Source of the DNA: Bryobacterales bacterium
GTDB lineage: Bacteria > Acidobacteriota > Terriglobia > Bryobacterales > Bryobacteraceae
Reading direction: 5' to 3'
NCBI GenBank assembly: GCA_020847045.1
Contig: JADLCT010000025.1
Span: 1-62,430 of the forward strand
DNA length: 62,430 nucleotides
A program made the translations under genes and the position numbers. The notes under the pieces are model-generated. The model saw only the letters and a list, made by a program, of their open reading frames with translations, made no database searches and was not told the DNA's origin. The first letter of the stretch is position 1. The number at the start of each line of letters is the position of its first letter. Shown in pieces: positions 7,142 to 15,892 of the stretch.

Positions 7142-8665
7142 GTGGTTATCACGCAGACAGCCCCCCCTACTCAATCCAACGCCAGCCGCGCGGCGCGCGC
7201 TTTCGCCGATGCGTTTCATTCGGGACGTTCCCTCGTGTATATCAGGACGCCGGAAGAGGAGCGCGTCGGGCGGATTCTCGCCGAGGCGGGCGGCGGGTTG
7301 TTGGACGAGCCTGTGCCGGTGTGGTCATGGAGCCTGACACGCGGGTTGTGGCGCGCCGATGGCGGCGTGGAAGCGGGAACCGGCTCGCCGGAGGGCGTGC
7401 TCGCGTTCATCGCGGCGCACGAAGGACCGGGCATCTTCCAACTGCGCGACTTCCATGAGCCGATGCGCGAGTCGCCCGCGGTGCGGCGCTGGCTGCGGGA
7501 TTTGTATGAGCTGTGCCGGGGGCGCCGGAAGTACATCGTGGTGACCTCGCCGGTGCGGGCCGTGCCGGCCGAACTGGACCGCGCGGTGTTGTACATGGAA
7601 CTGCGGCCTCCGGACCTGACCGAGATTGTTTCCTTCCTGCGGGATGAAACGCGGGAGCTGCCGTCGCCTCCGGGGGATGAGTTATTGCGCACGCTCGCCC
7701 CGGCTCTGCAGGGCCTGACATTGGATGAAACGCGCTATGCTCTGCGCCGGGCCCTGGCCGCGGGCGGCGGGCTGAGCGAGGCCTCCTGGCAGACTCTGCT
7801 CGAAGAAAAACGCATGCTGGTGAACCGTGGCGGCGTGCTCGAGTTCATCTCCACGCCGACCACGATGGACATTATCGGCGGCCTGGAAAATCTGAAGCGC
7901 TGGCTGCTGGAGCGGCGGAAGCTGTTCGACATGCGGGAGTCGTTGAGCCAGGAGATCGTGCCCAAGGGCCTGCTCATGATGGGCATTCCCGGTTGCGGCA
8001 AGAGCCTGTGTGTGAAGGCGATCTCGTCACACTTCCAGTTGCCCCTGTACCGAATGGACATGGTGGAGGTGTTTTCGGGCCGCTATGGCAGCCCGGAGGT
8101 GGCTTTCGCAGACGCCTGCAAAATGATGGAGGATCTGGCGCCGGCCGTATTGTGGTTCGACGAAATTGAGATGGCGGTGACCAGTACGGAGTCCAGCGGC
8201 GAGCAGGGGCGCATCTTCGCGTTCTTCCTCACCTGGATGCAGGAAAAGACCCCGGGACTGTTCGTGGCCGCCACGGCGAACCGCATCGACCTGCTGCCGG
8301 CCGAGATGATCCGCAAAGGACGCTTCGACGAGGTATTCTTCGTGGACCTGCCGACGGAGGAGGAGCGGATGGAGATCTTCCGCATTCATCTGTCGCGGCG
8401 CGGGCACGACGCCGAGGCGCTGAACATCTCTCAGTTGATGGAGTTCACGCAGGGTTGGACGGGCGCCGAAATCGAGCAGTGCGTCATCGCCGCCATCACC
8501 AAGGCGAAACTGGAGGACACGCCGGTGAAGGCGCAGGACCTGCTGACGCTGGCGGCCAAACAGGTGCCGCTGTCGCGCACGATGAAGGAGCAGATCAACC
8601 ACATCCGGGCGTGGGCGTTCGAGCGGGCGATCAAGGCGACGCCGCCCAAAGGCTACGCGAAGTAG
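7142..8665 (+). CDS. Ycf46-like AAA ATPase
   Basis: 507 residues. The N-terminal half (SLVYIRTPEEERVGRILAEA, PGIFQLRDFHEPM, KYIVVTSPVRAVPAELDRAV) matches the Ycf46 type found in cyanobacteria and other bacteria. The C-terminal AAA module has Walker A GIPGCGKS near residues 280-288, Walker B VLWFDEIE near 336-343, sensor 1 ATANRID and arginine-finger region IRKGRFDEVFFVDLP. It is a cytosolic ATP-driven remodelling protein; the role of this family is poorly known, with a link to inorganic carbon use in cyanobacteria. The GTG start is only 3 bases after CATAAT (7133-7138). That is too close for a normal -10 plus leader, so either the promoter lies elsewhere or the start is downstream. It is divergent from the PAS gene. 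Confidence 0.9.
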   Translation: MVITQTAPPTQSNASRAARAFADAFHSGRSLVYIRTPEEERVGRILAEAGGGLLDEPVPVWSWSLTRGLWRADGGVEAGTGSPEGVLAFIAAHEGPGIFQLRDFHEPMRESPAVRRWLRDLYELCRGRRKYIVVTSPVRAVPAELDRAVLYMELRPPDLTEIVSFLRDETRELPSPPGDELLRTLAPALQGLTLDETRYALRRALAAGGGLSEASWQTLLEEKRMLVNRGGVLEFISTPTTMDIIGGLENLKRWLLERRKLFDMRESLSQEIVPKGLLMMGIPGCGKSLCVKAISSHFQLPLYRMDMVEVFSGRYGSPEVAFADACKMMEDLAPAVLWFDEIEMAVTSTESSGEQGRIFAFFLTWMQEKTPGLFVAATANRIDLLPAEMIRKGRFDEVFFVDLPTEEERMEIFRIHLSRRGHDAEALNISQLMEFTQGWTGAEIEQCVIAAITKAKLEDTPVKAQDLLTLAAKQVPLSRTMKEQINHIRAWAFERAIKATPPKGYAK

Positions 8666-8748
8666 GACGCGGCGGGCGTGGGCGCATCGCGCGCGTGCGG
8701 GCGCCTGGCGCGCGTGGGAGAGCAACGCCATGGCTTAGTCTGGTGAGG

Positions 8749-9855
8749 ATGCCGAAGGTTTCGCTGACGGTTTGGGTGGTGGTGGCGGGAATGTGCGTGT
8801 TCTGGGGGCTGCTCGGTTCGCTGATGCTGCCGGCGGCGCGGTCGCACGATTTTCTGAACCTTTATACGGGCGCGCGGCTGGCCTTGGAGGGGCGGTTCGC
8901 GGAGATGCACGAACCATCCGTGCAGTTGGCCGAAGAGCGGAAGATCTATCCGGAGTTGGGCACGCTGGTGCCGTTCGTACGGCCCGCCTTCTACTCGCTG
9001 GTCCTGGCCCCATTGGGGCTGTTGCCGTACGGCGCCGCGTTCACGGTCTGGATCGCTCTGCAAACGGCGCTGCTGCTGGGGGCCTGGGCGTGGGCCTGGC
9101 GGCGGTTCGGGGGCGATGCGCTGGTGTTCTCGGCGATGTTCCTGCCCGGACCGCTGGGGATCGCGTCGGGGCAGGACTGCGCCGTGCTCCTGGCTCTGCT
9201 GATTTGCTCGTACGAACTGGAGCGGCGGGGGCGAGCCGGAGCGGCCGGCGCGGTGCTGGCCTTGATGCTGATGAAGTTCCACCTGGTGCTGTTGTGGCCG
9301 GTGGCGCTGGTGGTGCAAAAGCGCTGGCGGATGCTGGCGGGATTTTGCGCGGCGGCGGCGGCCGAGGTGGCGTTATGTCTGGCGCTGGGAGGATGGCGGG
9401 GCGCGGAGGCCTACGCGCGCCTGCTCTTGAACAAGGACCTGGACCGTTTGTCGCCCACGCCGGAGTTCATGATCAGCGTGCAGGGGCTGGCGGCGAACCT
9501 GGGCATCAAGGGCGCGTGGTTTCCAGCGGTCTTCGGCCTCTGCGTGTGCGCCGCGCTGGTGTGGGCTTTGCGTGGAGCGCCCGCGTGGCGCATGTTTGTG
9601 CTCGCGCCGACGGCCTCGCTGTTGATCGTGCCGCATGTGTATGGCTACGACGCGGCCCTGCTTCTGGTCCCTGTGTGGCTCGCCATTTTCGAGGATGGCT
9701 GGCCGGCCGGACGCATCGCGGCGACGCTGTTTTCGACACCCGTACCGTTTGGCTTCGCCCTGGCCGGGAAGCCGTACTCAGTGGTGGCCTCGCTCTCGCT
9801 GGCGGCGTTCTTCCTGGTGCAGGCTGCCGGGGCCGTGCGGGCGCGGCGCGAATAA
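8749..9855 (+). CDS. Polytopic membrane protein, DUF2029 / GT87 type
   Basis: 368 residues from ATG 8749; GTG 8743 is an alternative. It is almost entirely hydrophobic, with roughly ten membrane segments, beginning LTVWVVVAGMCVFWGLLGSL. The loop after the first segment, SHDFLNLYTGARLALEGRFA, followed by LVPFVRPAFYSLVLAPLGLL, is characteristic of DUF2029 (glycosyltransferase family 87), integral-membrane mannosyl- or arabinosyltransferases that use polyprenyl-phosphate sugars. The aspartate in the SHDF motif sits where GT-C enzymes keep a catalytic acid. The gene stands between the AAA ATPase and the sigma-factor operon, with no obvious partner. The sugar and acceptor cannot be predicted. Confidence 0.8.
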   Translation: MPKVSLTVWVVVAGMCVFWGLLGSLMLPAARSHDFLNLYTGARLALEGRFAEMHEPSVQLAEERKIYPELGTLVPFVRPAFYSLVLAPLGLLPYGAAFTVWIALQTALLLGAWAWAWRRFGGDALVFSAMFLPGPLGIASGQDCAVLLALLICSYELERRGRAGAAGAVLALMLMKFHLVLLWPVALVVQKRWRMLAGFCAAAAAEVALCLALGGWRGAEAYARLLLNKDLDRLSPTPEFMISVQGLAANLGIKGAWFPAVFGLCVCAALVWALRGAPAWRMFVLAPTASLLIVPHVYGYDAALLLVPVWLAIFEDGWPAGRIAATLFSTPVPFGFALAGKPYSVVASLSLAAFFLVQAAGAVRARRE

Positions 9856-9875
9856 AAAAGTCCGGCGCGGGAACT

Positions 9876-9895
9876 TTCCGGCCGGCTCGCCGGAA
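9876..9895. repeat. Short inverted repeat (hairpin) before the sigma-factor operon
   Basis: TTCCGGC and GCCGGAA form a perfect 7-base stem with a 6-base loop between the end of the GT87-type gene and the sigma-factor gene. No T-run follows on either strand, so it is not a classical terminator. It could slow read-through or affect mRNA stability. Confidence 0.35.
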
Positions 9896-9965
9896 CTATC
9901 CACAGGAAGAGGATGCTGGGCGGGTCGAACCGAACGCCGGGTGGCGCGTCGAACGGACAACAGGC

Positions 9966-10544
9966 ATGAACTGGCTTGGCTTGGGCTTCGATGCGCCACA
10001 CGCGGACGACTCCGAACTGGTGCGCCGTCTGCGAACGGGCGATGAGGCCTGCTGGCGCGAGTTGTACAGCCGCCACATGGGACGGCTGTACCGGTATGCG
10101 CTGAAAATGACCGGCGATGAGGCCGCGGCGCGTGACATTACGCAGGAGACGTTTGTGGCGTTTCTCGAACAGTCCGGGCGGTACGATGCGGCGCGTGCGC
10201 CGCTGGGCGCCTGGCTGCTGGGGATCGCCCGCAACCGGGTGCGGAAGGCGCTGGCCGCGACGGTGGAGTGGGAGCCGGCCGATGCGGCCCCCGAACCGGA
10301 GGCGGACGGACGCAACGCTTTGGAGGCGATGACGCGGGCCGAGGAGCTGGCCGCCGTGCGCGCGGCGGTGGCGGCCTTGCCGGAAGCCTTCCGCGAAGTG
10401 GTGGTGCTGATCGAGTTCGAAGAGATGACGTACGAGGAGACGGCGGCGGCGCTGGGAGCGCCGGTGGGCACGGTGCGCTCGCGATTGCACCGGGCGCGGG
10501 CGCTGTTGCAGCAGTCGCTGGCCGGACGGAAGGTGACGCAATGA
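9966..10544 (+). CDS. ECF-type RNA polymerase sigma factor
   Basis: 192 residues, normal for group 4 (ECF) sigma factors. Region 2 is visible as LYSRHMGRLYRYALKMTGDE with DITQETFVAFLEQ (the -10-binding part). Region 4 follows as LPEAFREVVVLIEFEEMTYE with APVGTVRSRLHRARALLQQS (the -35-binding helix-turn-helix). The ATG at 9966 was chosen because region 2 begins about 15 residues later and the upstream sequence is not sigma-like. The stop overlaps the next start as ATGA, so the putative anti-sigma factor is translationally coupled. Confidence 0.93.
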   Translation: MNWLGLGFDAPHADDSELVRRLRTGDEACWRELYSRHMGRLYRYALKMTGDEAAARDITQETFVAFLEQSGRYDAARAPLGAWLLGIARNRVRKALAATVEWEPADAAPEPEADGRNALEAMTRAEELAAVRAAVAALPEAFREVVVLIEFEEMTYEETAAALGAPVGTVRSRLHRARALLQQSLAGRKVTQ

Positions 10545-11125
10545 CGCCGCTGGACCGTGTGCTGCGTGAACTGGGCCGGGAGCATCGCGCCACGGCCACG
10601 CCGCCCGATTTGGGCAAGGCGTTGAGGCAGGAGTTCCGGCGGCGGCAAAGCGCCTCCGCATGGCGGTGGACTCGTGTGGCGGCATACGCGGCGGCATGCC
10701 TGGCGGCGGTTGCCGTGGCCGTGTGGCAGTGGCCGGCCGGGGAGCGATTGGAACTGCGAGTTTCCGCTCCGGCGGCGCCCGTGGTGAGCGTGGCGGCGAG
10801 GGCGCAGAATCCCGCGCCCCAGGCGCGGACGCGGCGTGCGGCCAGGCCCGCGCCTCCTCAGCCGGAGCCCGAACCGCGTGAGATCGCCACGGATTTCTTT
10901 CCGCTGCGCCCTGGTCCGGTTCTCGAGCCCGGCGAGGTGGCCAGGGTCGTGCGGGGCCGGATTCCACGGCGGGAGTTATTGCGATTCGGCCTCAGCGGCG
11001 GCGAGATGATGACGGCGGGCGGCCCTCCGCGGGATGTCCCCGCCGACGTTCTGTTCGGCGCCGACGGCACGGCACGGGCGATCCGGTTCGTTCATGTGAG
11101 TAATTCAGTCCAAGGAGCACAATAG
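10541..11125 (+). CDS. Putative anti-sigma factor, single-pass membrane protein
   Basis: 194 residues. The cytosolic N-terminus (MTPLDRVLRELGREHRATAT, about 40 residues) precedes one membrane segment (AAYAAACLAAVAVAVWQW, near residues 47-64) and a periplasmic, proline- and arginine-rich part. It has no HxxxCxxC zinc motif, so it would not be a ZAS-type anti-sigma factor; the call rests on the 4-base ATGA overlap with the sigma gene and the topology. The C-terminal part (FFPLRPGPVLEPGEVARVVR) resembles acidobacterial proteins of unknown function that follow sigma genes. It is immediately followed by the next ATG with no gap. Confidence 0.65.
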   Translation: MTPLDRVLRELGREHRATATPPDLGKALRQEFRRRQSASAWRWTRVAAYAAACLAAVAVAVWQWPAGERLELRVSAPAAPVVSVAARAQNPAPQARTRRAARPAPPQPEPEPREIATDFFPLRPGPVLEPGEVARVVRGRIPRRELLRFGLSGGEMMTAGGPPRDVPADVLFGADGTARAIRFVHVSNSVQGAQ

Positions 11126-12184
11126 ATGACACACAAGGCGATTGTTCTGGCCGCTGCGGCTGCCGCGAGCCTCGCCGCGCAACCGGCGCAGACCGGAAAC
11201 GGCGCGGTGAAACTGCGGAGTTTCAGTTGGGAGACCACAGCCGTGGCGGGCGCGCCGCCTCAGGAGGCCACCATCGGTTTCGTGGCGGCCGAGGAGGCGG
11301 TGAAGATGCGCGGCGGCATGAAGGGGGCGCCGTACTCGGCGACGATCGAGAACGGGTTCCTCCAGGTGCTGGCCGACGGAACCAGAATTGAACGGAAGTC
11401 GCAGTCGAAAACGGCGCGCGATTCCGAGGGACGTACACGGACCGAAACCGTGGCGGCGGCGGTGGGCGCGGCGGTCGTGGAGATGCCCGCCATGGTGTTC
11501 ATCCATGACCCCGTGGCGAAGCGGACGATCATCCTGAACGAGAAGGAGAAGACGGCGACGGTGATGCCGCTGCCGGACATGGCGGCCATGAGGGCCAAGG
11601 CGGCGAGTCTGCCACGGCAGCCGAGGCCCGAAACGGGCGGCCCGGCCGAACCCGGCCACGACGTGGTGGTGGCGCGCACCGTGGAGGTGCGTACGGTCCG
11701 CGACGGCGCCACAGGCGAGGTGGTGACCGGGAATCTCGCGCCGGCTTTGCCGCGAGTGCCGATGGGCGGGCCGCTTCCGGGAGGCATGGGGCCGGGGGGC
11801 ATGGCTCCCGGAGGAATAATGGGCATGCCCGCCGTGACCGTATTCCGCTCCGGCGGCGACCAGAACGACCGCGTCGAGACCCTGGGCCAGCAGACCATCG
11901 AGGGCGTACGTTGCGAAGCTTCCAGGCGCACGCATACCATTCCACCGGGCCAGATTGGCAACGACCGCCCCATCGAAATCGTGACCGAAACCTGCCTGTC
12001 GCCCGAGTTGAAGACCATGGTGTCGTCCCGCACCGTGGACCCGATGCACGGCGAAACCACGATGCGGTTGAGCGGCGTAAGCCGCGCCGAGCCGGCCGCC
12101 AGCCTGTTCGAAGTGCCGGCGGGCTACACGGTGCGCGAGGGTCCGGGACCGATGATGTTGGAGCGCAGGCGGGAGCTCCGGTAG
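11126..12184 (+). CDS. Exported protein of unknown function in the sigma-factor operon
   Basis: 352 residues starting one base after the stop of the anti-sigma gene, with AAGGAG at 11112-11117 as ribosome-binding site. The N-terminus (KAIVLAAAAAASLAAQPAQT) looks like a short signal peptide. The mature protein has stretches such as TRIERKSQSKTARDSEGRTR and MVFIHDPVAKRTIILNEKEK, a low-complexity Gly/Met/Pro segment around residues 212-235 (PGGMGPGGMAPGG), and a C-terminal part with VRCEASRRTHTIPPGQIGND. No enzyme motif was recognised. Its position suggests it is an envelope target or co-regulator of the sigma factor. Confidence 0.75.
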   Translation: MTHKAIVLAAAAAASLAAQPAQTGNGAVKLRSFSWETTAVAGAPPQEATIGFVAAEEAVKMRGGMKGAPYSATIENGFLQVLADGTRIERKSQSKTARDSEGRTRTETVAAAVGAAVVEMPAMVFIHDPVAKRTIILNEKEKTATVMPLPDMAAMRAKAASLPRQPRPETGGPAEPGHDVVVARTVEVRTVRDGATGEVVTGNLAPALPRVPMGGPLPGGMGPGGMAPGGIMGMPAVTVFRSGGDQNDRVETLGQQTIEGVRCEASRRTHTIPPGQIGNDRPIEIVTETCLSPELKTMVSSRTVDPMHGETTMRLSGVSRAEPAASLFEVPAGYTVREGPGPMMLERRRELR

Positions 12185-12217
12185 AAACCCCTCGGATCCG
12201 GCTAGGCGCTTCTCCCT

Positions 12218-13150
12218 ATGTCGGAGGGGCGCCTCTCTGCCGAAATGGTGACTATGTGGTGGCTTGCCGCTGGTTTTCTGCTTGCCCTGCTTCTGTACGG
12301 GCTGCGGAAGAAGGACGTGTGTAGTGAACATCTTGCCGCGGCCGGACGGGCGTTGGAGACACGCAACTGGGCGGAGTTCGACCGGCGGATGACGCAGGCG
12401 CGGACTCTCGCCCGGCGAATCACCGACGGACGCTCACGCCAGGAGATGGTGGCCGACATCGAATATCTGACGGCGCACGGGGCCTATGCGCGCAACCGGA
12501 AGGACGACGCGGTGGCGCATTTGACGCTGGCGTTGCAGGGATTCGAGGAACTGGGCGAGGCGGCGCGTGGCGTGAAACTGGCGGCGGGCCATCAGTTATG
12601 GGGTGAGATCGCCTTCGACGCGGGCGAGTGCAACGAGGCCGAGAAGCACTTCCGGAAGGCGGCGGTGGCGGTGGAGTTCAACGACCGGCCCGAACGGGTA
12701 CTCTCGTCGTTGAAGAGCCTGGGCGACGTGCTGCTGGCCCAGCAGAAGTACGACGACGCGCGGGCGGTGATCGAGAAGGGCATCGAGTTCGAGCGGCGGC
12801 TCTTGAAGGACACACTGGAGCCGAAGATGCACCAGAATTCGGCTGTGATCGCGATGGCGATTCCGGATCTGGCGATGGCGCGGCAGGACTTTGCCAGCGC
12901 GGAGCGGTTGTACCGGGAGAAGGTGGAGTTTCTGGGGCAGATGGAGGCGCCGCCGGGAGAGAGCGAGTTGACGCGGCACCAGCTTCATCTGGCCACGGCA
13001 CAGCGGGAGTTGGGGCGGGTGCAGGATGCGCTGCTGACGCTGCAGGCCGCGGTGGAGTCCGCCGAACGGGACTTCGGGGCGGAGCATCCGCGCACCGAAC
13101 ATGCGCGGCGGCGTCTGGCCGAAACGCACCTGCTGAACGAAAGACGCTAG
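12218..13150 (+). CDS. Membrane-anchored TPR-like protein
   Basis: 310 residues from ATG 12218; ATG 12245 or 12254 are possible and GGAGGGG at 12224-12230 would fit them better. A single N-terminal membrane segment (MWWLAAGFLLALLLYGL) is followed by about 270 residues of helical repeats of tetratricopeptide type, for example EIAFDAGECNEAEKHFRKAA, LGDVLLAQQKYDDARAVIEK and ATAQRELGRVQDALLTLQAA. No enzymatic domain is visible. It is probably an inner-membrane scaffold. Its stop overlaps that of the convergent glycosyltransferase gene. Confidence 0.8.
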   Translation: MSEGRLSAEMVTMWWLAAGFLLALLLYGLRKKDVCSEHLAAAGRALETRNWAEFDRRMTQARTLARRITDGRSRQEMVADIEYLTAHGAYARNRKDDAVAHLTLALQGFEELGEAARGVKLAAGHQLWGEIAFDAGECNEAEKHFRKAAVAVEFNDRPERVLSSLKSLGDVLLAQQKYDDARAVIEKGIEFERRLLKDTLEPKMHQNSAVIAMAIPDLAMARQDFASAERLYREKVEFLGQMEAPPGESELTRHQLHLATAQRELGRVQDALLTLQAAVESAERDFGAEHPRTEHARRRLAETHLLNERR

Positions 13151-14439
13151 CCGGCCCGCGCGGCCACCTCGCGGAACACCTCTTCGGTTTGGGCCGCCAT
13201 GTGGGAGAGCGTCCAGCCGGCATGGACGCGCGCATGGCCCAGGCGGCCCATCTGCATGGCGGCGTCCCACTGGCGCACGGCGGCGAGCATGGTTTCGGCC
13301 AGCGAGGAGACATCGCCGGGCGCGAACAGATATCCACCATCTCCGCCGAGCATCTCCGGGAAGGCGCCCCGGCGCGGGGCGATGACCGGAACACCGTTGG
13401 CGAGCGCTTCCAGCGCGGGCAGTCCCTTGGGCTCGTCGAACTCCGTGGGCATGGTGATCATGTCGAGCCCCTGGAGAAAAGCCATTTTGCCGGACCAATC
13501 GGGTGCGCCTGCGTAGTGGAAGCAATCCCTGCAACCGGCGGCATGAAACTTCCGCCGCTGCTCGTCGAGGTAGGCTTTGCGCTCGGGCGCCAGATATCCC
13601 GCGGCGCGCAGCGTGGCCCCGTGAAGCTCGCCGCGTGCGCGCAACTGAAGCATGGCGTCGGCGGCCAGGTGGAGTCCCTTTTCCGGAGCGATGCGTCCGA
13701 AGAAGCCAAAGACGGGCGCGCCGGGCGAACCGGGCGTGCGCAGCGCCGAGCCCGCCGTCGCGACGCCCAGGCGCACGACGTGGATCTTTTCGCGCGGGAT
13801 GCCCAGGTAGGAGGCCATGAACTCGCGCTCATACTGGCTGACGGCGATGAAGGCGTCGGCATCGGCCACCTTGCCGCGAATCAGCCCGAGCGCCTGCGAC
13901 TTGTAGGGTTCCGGGAGTCCGTCGAGGAAGAACTCCTCGCCCTGCAGCGTACACACGACGGGGCGTCCGGTGGCTTGCCGCAGCGGACGCGCCAGCGCGA
14001 TCAGGAGCGTGTAGGGGATGGTGACGATGTCGGGAGGCGGCGTGCGGCCAAGCCAGTGGAGAAGGTGGTCAATCTCCTTGCGCTGACGGCCGTGCTCGCC
14101 CTGCAAAATGGAAACCGTGAGCGCGCCCAGATGATTAGGATCAACCTCGACGCCGCGTCCGGCAAAGGCCCGAATGACGCCCGGAAGATCCCAGAGGGCA
14201 TCGAAGGCTTTGGGCAGACGGCCGAACAGTCCGCTCATCTGCGACAGGTAGACGGAGATACCGCCGAAGAACACACGCGGTTCAGAATGGCTGGTGGTGT
14301 CTGTGCGAACGGGCGTATACAAGGGGATGAGAGTAAGATCATGGCCGCGCCGCTTCAGTTCGCCGGCCAGGGCATTGTCGCGCAGACAGGAGCCGCAATA
14401 CATGTCACCGGCGCCGGCGATGAGGGAGAGAATCTTCAT
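13147..14439 (-). CDS. Glycosyltransferase, GT4-like (GT-B fold)
   Basis: 430 residues from ATG 14439. The N-terminal acceptor domain begins MKILSLIAGAGDMYCGSCLR. The donor-binding half contains APVFGFFGRIAPEKGLHLAA and ITMPTEFDEPKGLPALEALA, the EPxGLxxLEA-type pattern that holds the nucleotide sugar in GT4 enzymes. It should be cytosolic or peripheral on the membrane. It is the third gene of a compact operon, 16 bases after the aldehyde dehydrogenase-like gene, so it probably glycosylates a product of, or shares a pathway with, the ligase/reductase pair. A Cys-rich CGSC near the N-terminus and HAAGCRDCFH later are unusual and could bind a metal or form a disulfide. Confidence 0.88.
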   Translation of the reverse strand: MKILSLIAGAGDMYCGSCLRDNALAGELKRRGHDLTLIPLYTPVRTDTTSHSEPRVFFGGISVYLSQMSGLFGRLPKAFDALWDLPGVIRAFAGRGVEVDPNHLGALTVSILQGEHGRQRKEIDHLLHWLGRTPPPDIVTIPYTLLIALARPLRQATGRPVVCTLQGEEFFLDGLPEPYKSQALGLIRGKVADADAFIAVSQYEREFMASYLGIPREKIHVVRLGVATAGSALRTPGSPGAPVFGFFGRIAPEKGLHLAADAMLQLRARGELHGATLRAAGYLAPERKAYLDEQRRKFHAAGCRDCFHYAGAPDWSGKMAFLQGLDMITMPTEFDEPKGLPALEALANGVPVIAPRRGAFPEMLGGDGGYLFAPGDVSSLAETMLAAVRQWDAAMQMGRLGHARVHAGWTLSHMAAQTEEVFREVAARAG

Positions 14440-14455
14440 CGGAGGCGGCGGCGGT

Positions 14456-15892
14456 TCAGGCCGTGGCGAACTCAGGCAGCGCCTGGAAGGCGCGGCGGGC
14501 GTAGAGATGCTCGAACAGGTTGCCTTCGTGCGGCTGGTCCCAGACAATCTGAATCGTCTTGATGGGGCCGAAGTTGAGCCGGCCGATGTGCGGCGCGGCG
14601 AGCAGGCGCTGCTGAAGGCCGCGGTCCTCCGTGATGGCCGTGCACACCAGCGTGGGGCCGAGGATGCCGGGCATGGCCGAGGTGGGCGCTTCCACAACGC
14701 TCGCGTAAGGGAAGAGGAACTCCTTGTTGGCGGCGGGATGGCTGGGCGAGTCACACCAGACAATGGTGGGCAGCAGGTAGGAACAGCCATCCTGCTCGGC
14801 CAGGCGCGGCCCGCGTCCGGCGGCCCCGGAAAGGTCGATGGCGCCGGGTTCGGCCAGCAGTCCGTCGATCATCTGGTTCATGCGGTGGGCGACGGTGGGA
14901 TCGGCGAACGGAGCGATGGCTGCCTCCGGATCGCTGGCGGCGCGGGGCTGGATGGCGGCCAGCTTTGCGGCCAGAGCCTCGGCGATGGCTCGCCCGTGGC
15001 GCGGCGTCCAGACTCCGCTCGCGTTCACACAGGACCGGCCGGAGTTTTCGGCGATCGAGGCGGCCATCACGTCGATGAACTCGGGCCAGCGGTCCGCCAT
15101 GTCGTCGCCGATGACCACCTTGCTCCAGCCGGGCCCGTGGACCTCGATGCGCGGATCGCGCGCCCAGACCCTGGTGGTGGAGACATCGCCGAACACCATG
15201 CCGCGGCCGCACCGGCGAAGAATTTCCCCGGCGCCCGCGTGGTCCGTGGGATAGTAGCTGAACGCTTCCGGCGGCGCCCCGGCGCGAATCAGCGACTGGA
15301 TCATACGGTAAGGCGTCCACGGCTCCTGTCCGCCGGGCTTCAGCACGAGAGGCGTTTTGAGCGCGAAGGCGGGCGCCCACAAGGAGTGCACGCCGGGCGA
15401 GTTCGATGGCAGCACGACACCGAGCGAATCCGTACGGCGGAAGTAGCTGACCACGGTTCCCGACGCTTCCCCGTGGCCGCGATCGAGGATGGAGAGATCG
15501 AGATTGCGCGTCAGTCCGCGCAGCACGCCGGCCATGTTGGCCAGCACGCCCTGAATCTTGGCCTGATTCCGGCGCACCATGTTATACGGCAGGCCGGTGG
15601 TGGCCGAGGTGGCCTCGACATAATCTTGCGGCGATTGCTCGCCTTCGCCGAGCGGCAGGGTGGCGTCGGCGAAGTGCCCGGCGGCGGCGGCGCACAGGCG
15701 GATCAGCTCCTCGCTGGAGAAACCTGAGAGCCGGTTGGCCACGGCTTCCTTTTGCAGGAAGTCACGGCGGATGAGTCCCGTGTTGGCCTGGCTGATCTCG
15801 ACGAAGGGTTCCTTGGTGCGATGGTGGATGGCGCGCGCACGGTCGGCGCTGTAGTAAGGACGGCCCTGGCGGAGGATAGGAAGATGCCGCAT
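14456..15892 (-). CDS. Aldehyde dehydrogenase-fold protein, possible acyl reductase
   Basis: 478 residues from ATG 15892, which overlaps the stop of the upstream ligase by one base (TGATG), so the two are translationally coupled. ALDH-fold features are LGVVLPSNSPGVHSLWAPAF with ALKTPLVLKPGGQEPWTP (cofactor half), the catalytic-cysteine segment NSGRSCVNASG around residues 290-300, and NKEFLFPYASVVEA where ALDHs have the conserved ExF motif. Pairing with a LuxE/phenylacetate-CoA-ligase-like enzyme recalls the LuxC/LuxE fatty-acid reductase, where an activated acyl group is passed to a reductase and released as aldehyde. The reaction here is inferred; it may instead oxidise an aldehyde. Confidence 0.85.
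   Translation of the reverse strand: MRHLPILRQGRPYYSADRARAIHHRTKEPFVEISQANTGLIRRDFLQKEAVANRLSGFSSEELIRLCAAAAGHFADATLPLGEGEQSPQDYVEATSATTGLPYNMVRRNQAKIQGVLANMAGVLRGLTRNLDLSILDRGHGEASGTVVSYFRRTDSLGVVLPSNSPGVHSLWAPAFALKTPLVLKPGGQEPWTPYRMIQSLIRAGAPPEAFSYYPTDHAGAGEILRRCGRGMVFGDVSTTRVWARDPRIEVHGPGWSKVVIGDDMADRWPEFIDVMAASIAENSGRSCVNASGVWTPRHGRAIAEALAAKLAAIQPRAASDPEAAIAPFADPTVAHRMNQMIDGLLAEPGAIDLSGAAGRGPRLAEQDGCSYLLPTIVWCDSPSHPAANKEFLFPYASVVEAPTSAMPGILGPTLVCTAITEDRGLQQRLLAAPHIGRLNFGPIKTIQIVWDQPHEGNLFEHLYARRAFQALPEFATA

Noticed and set aside
12628..14562. Long plus-strand frame of over 640 codons across the TPR and glycosyltransferase genes
   Set aside because: It spans two well-supported genes on different strands and its translation has no domain or hydrophobic pattern.
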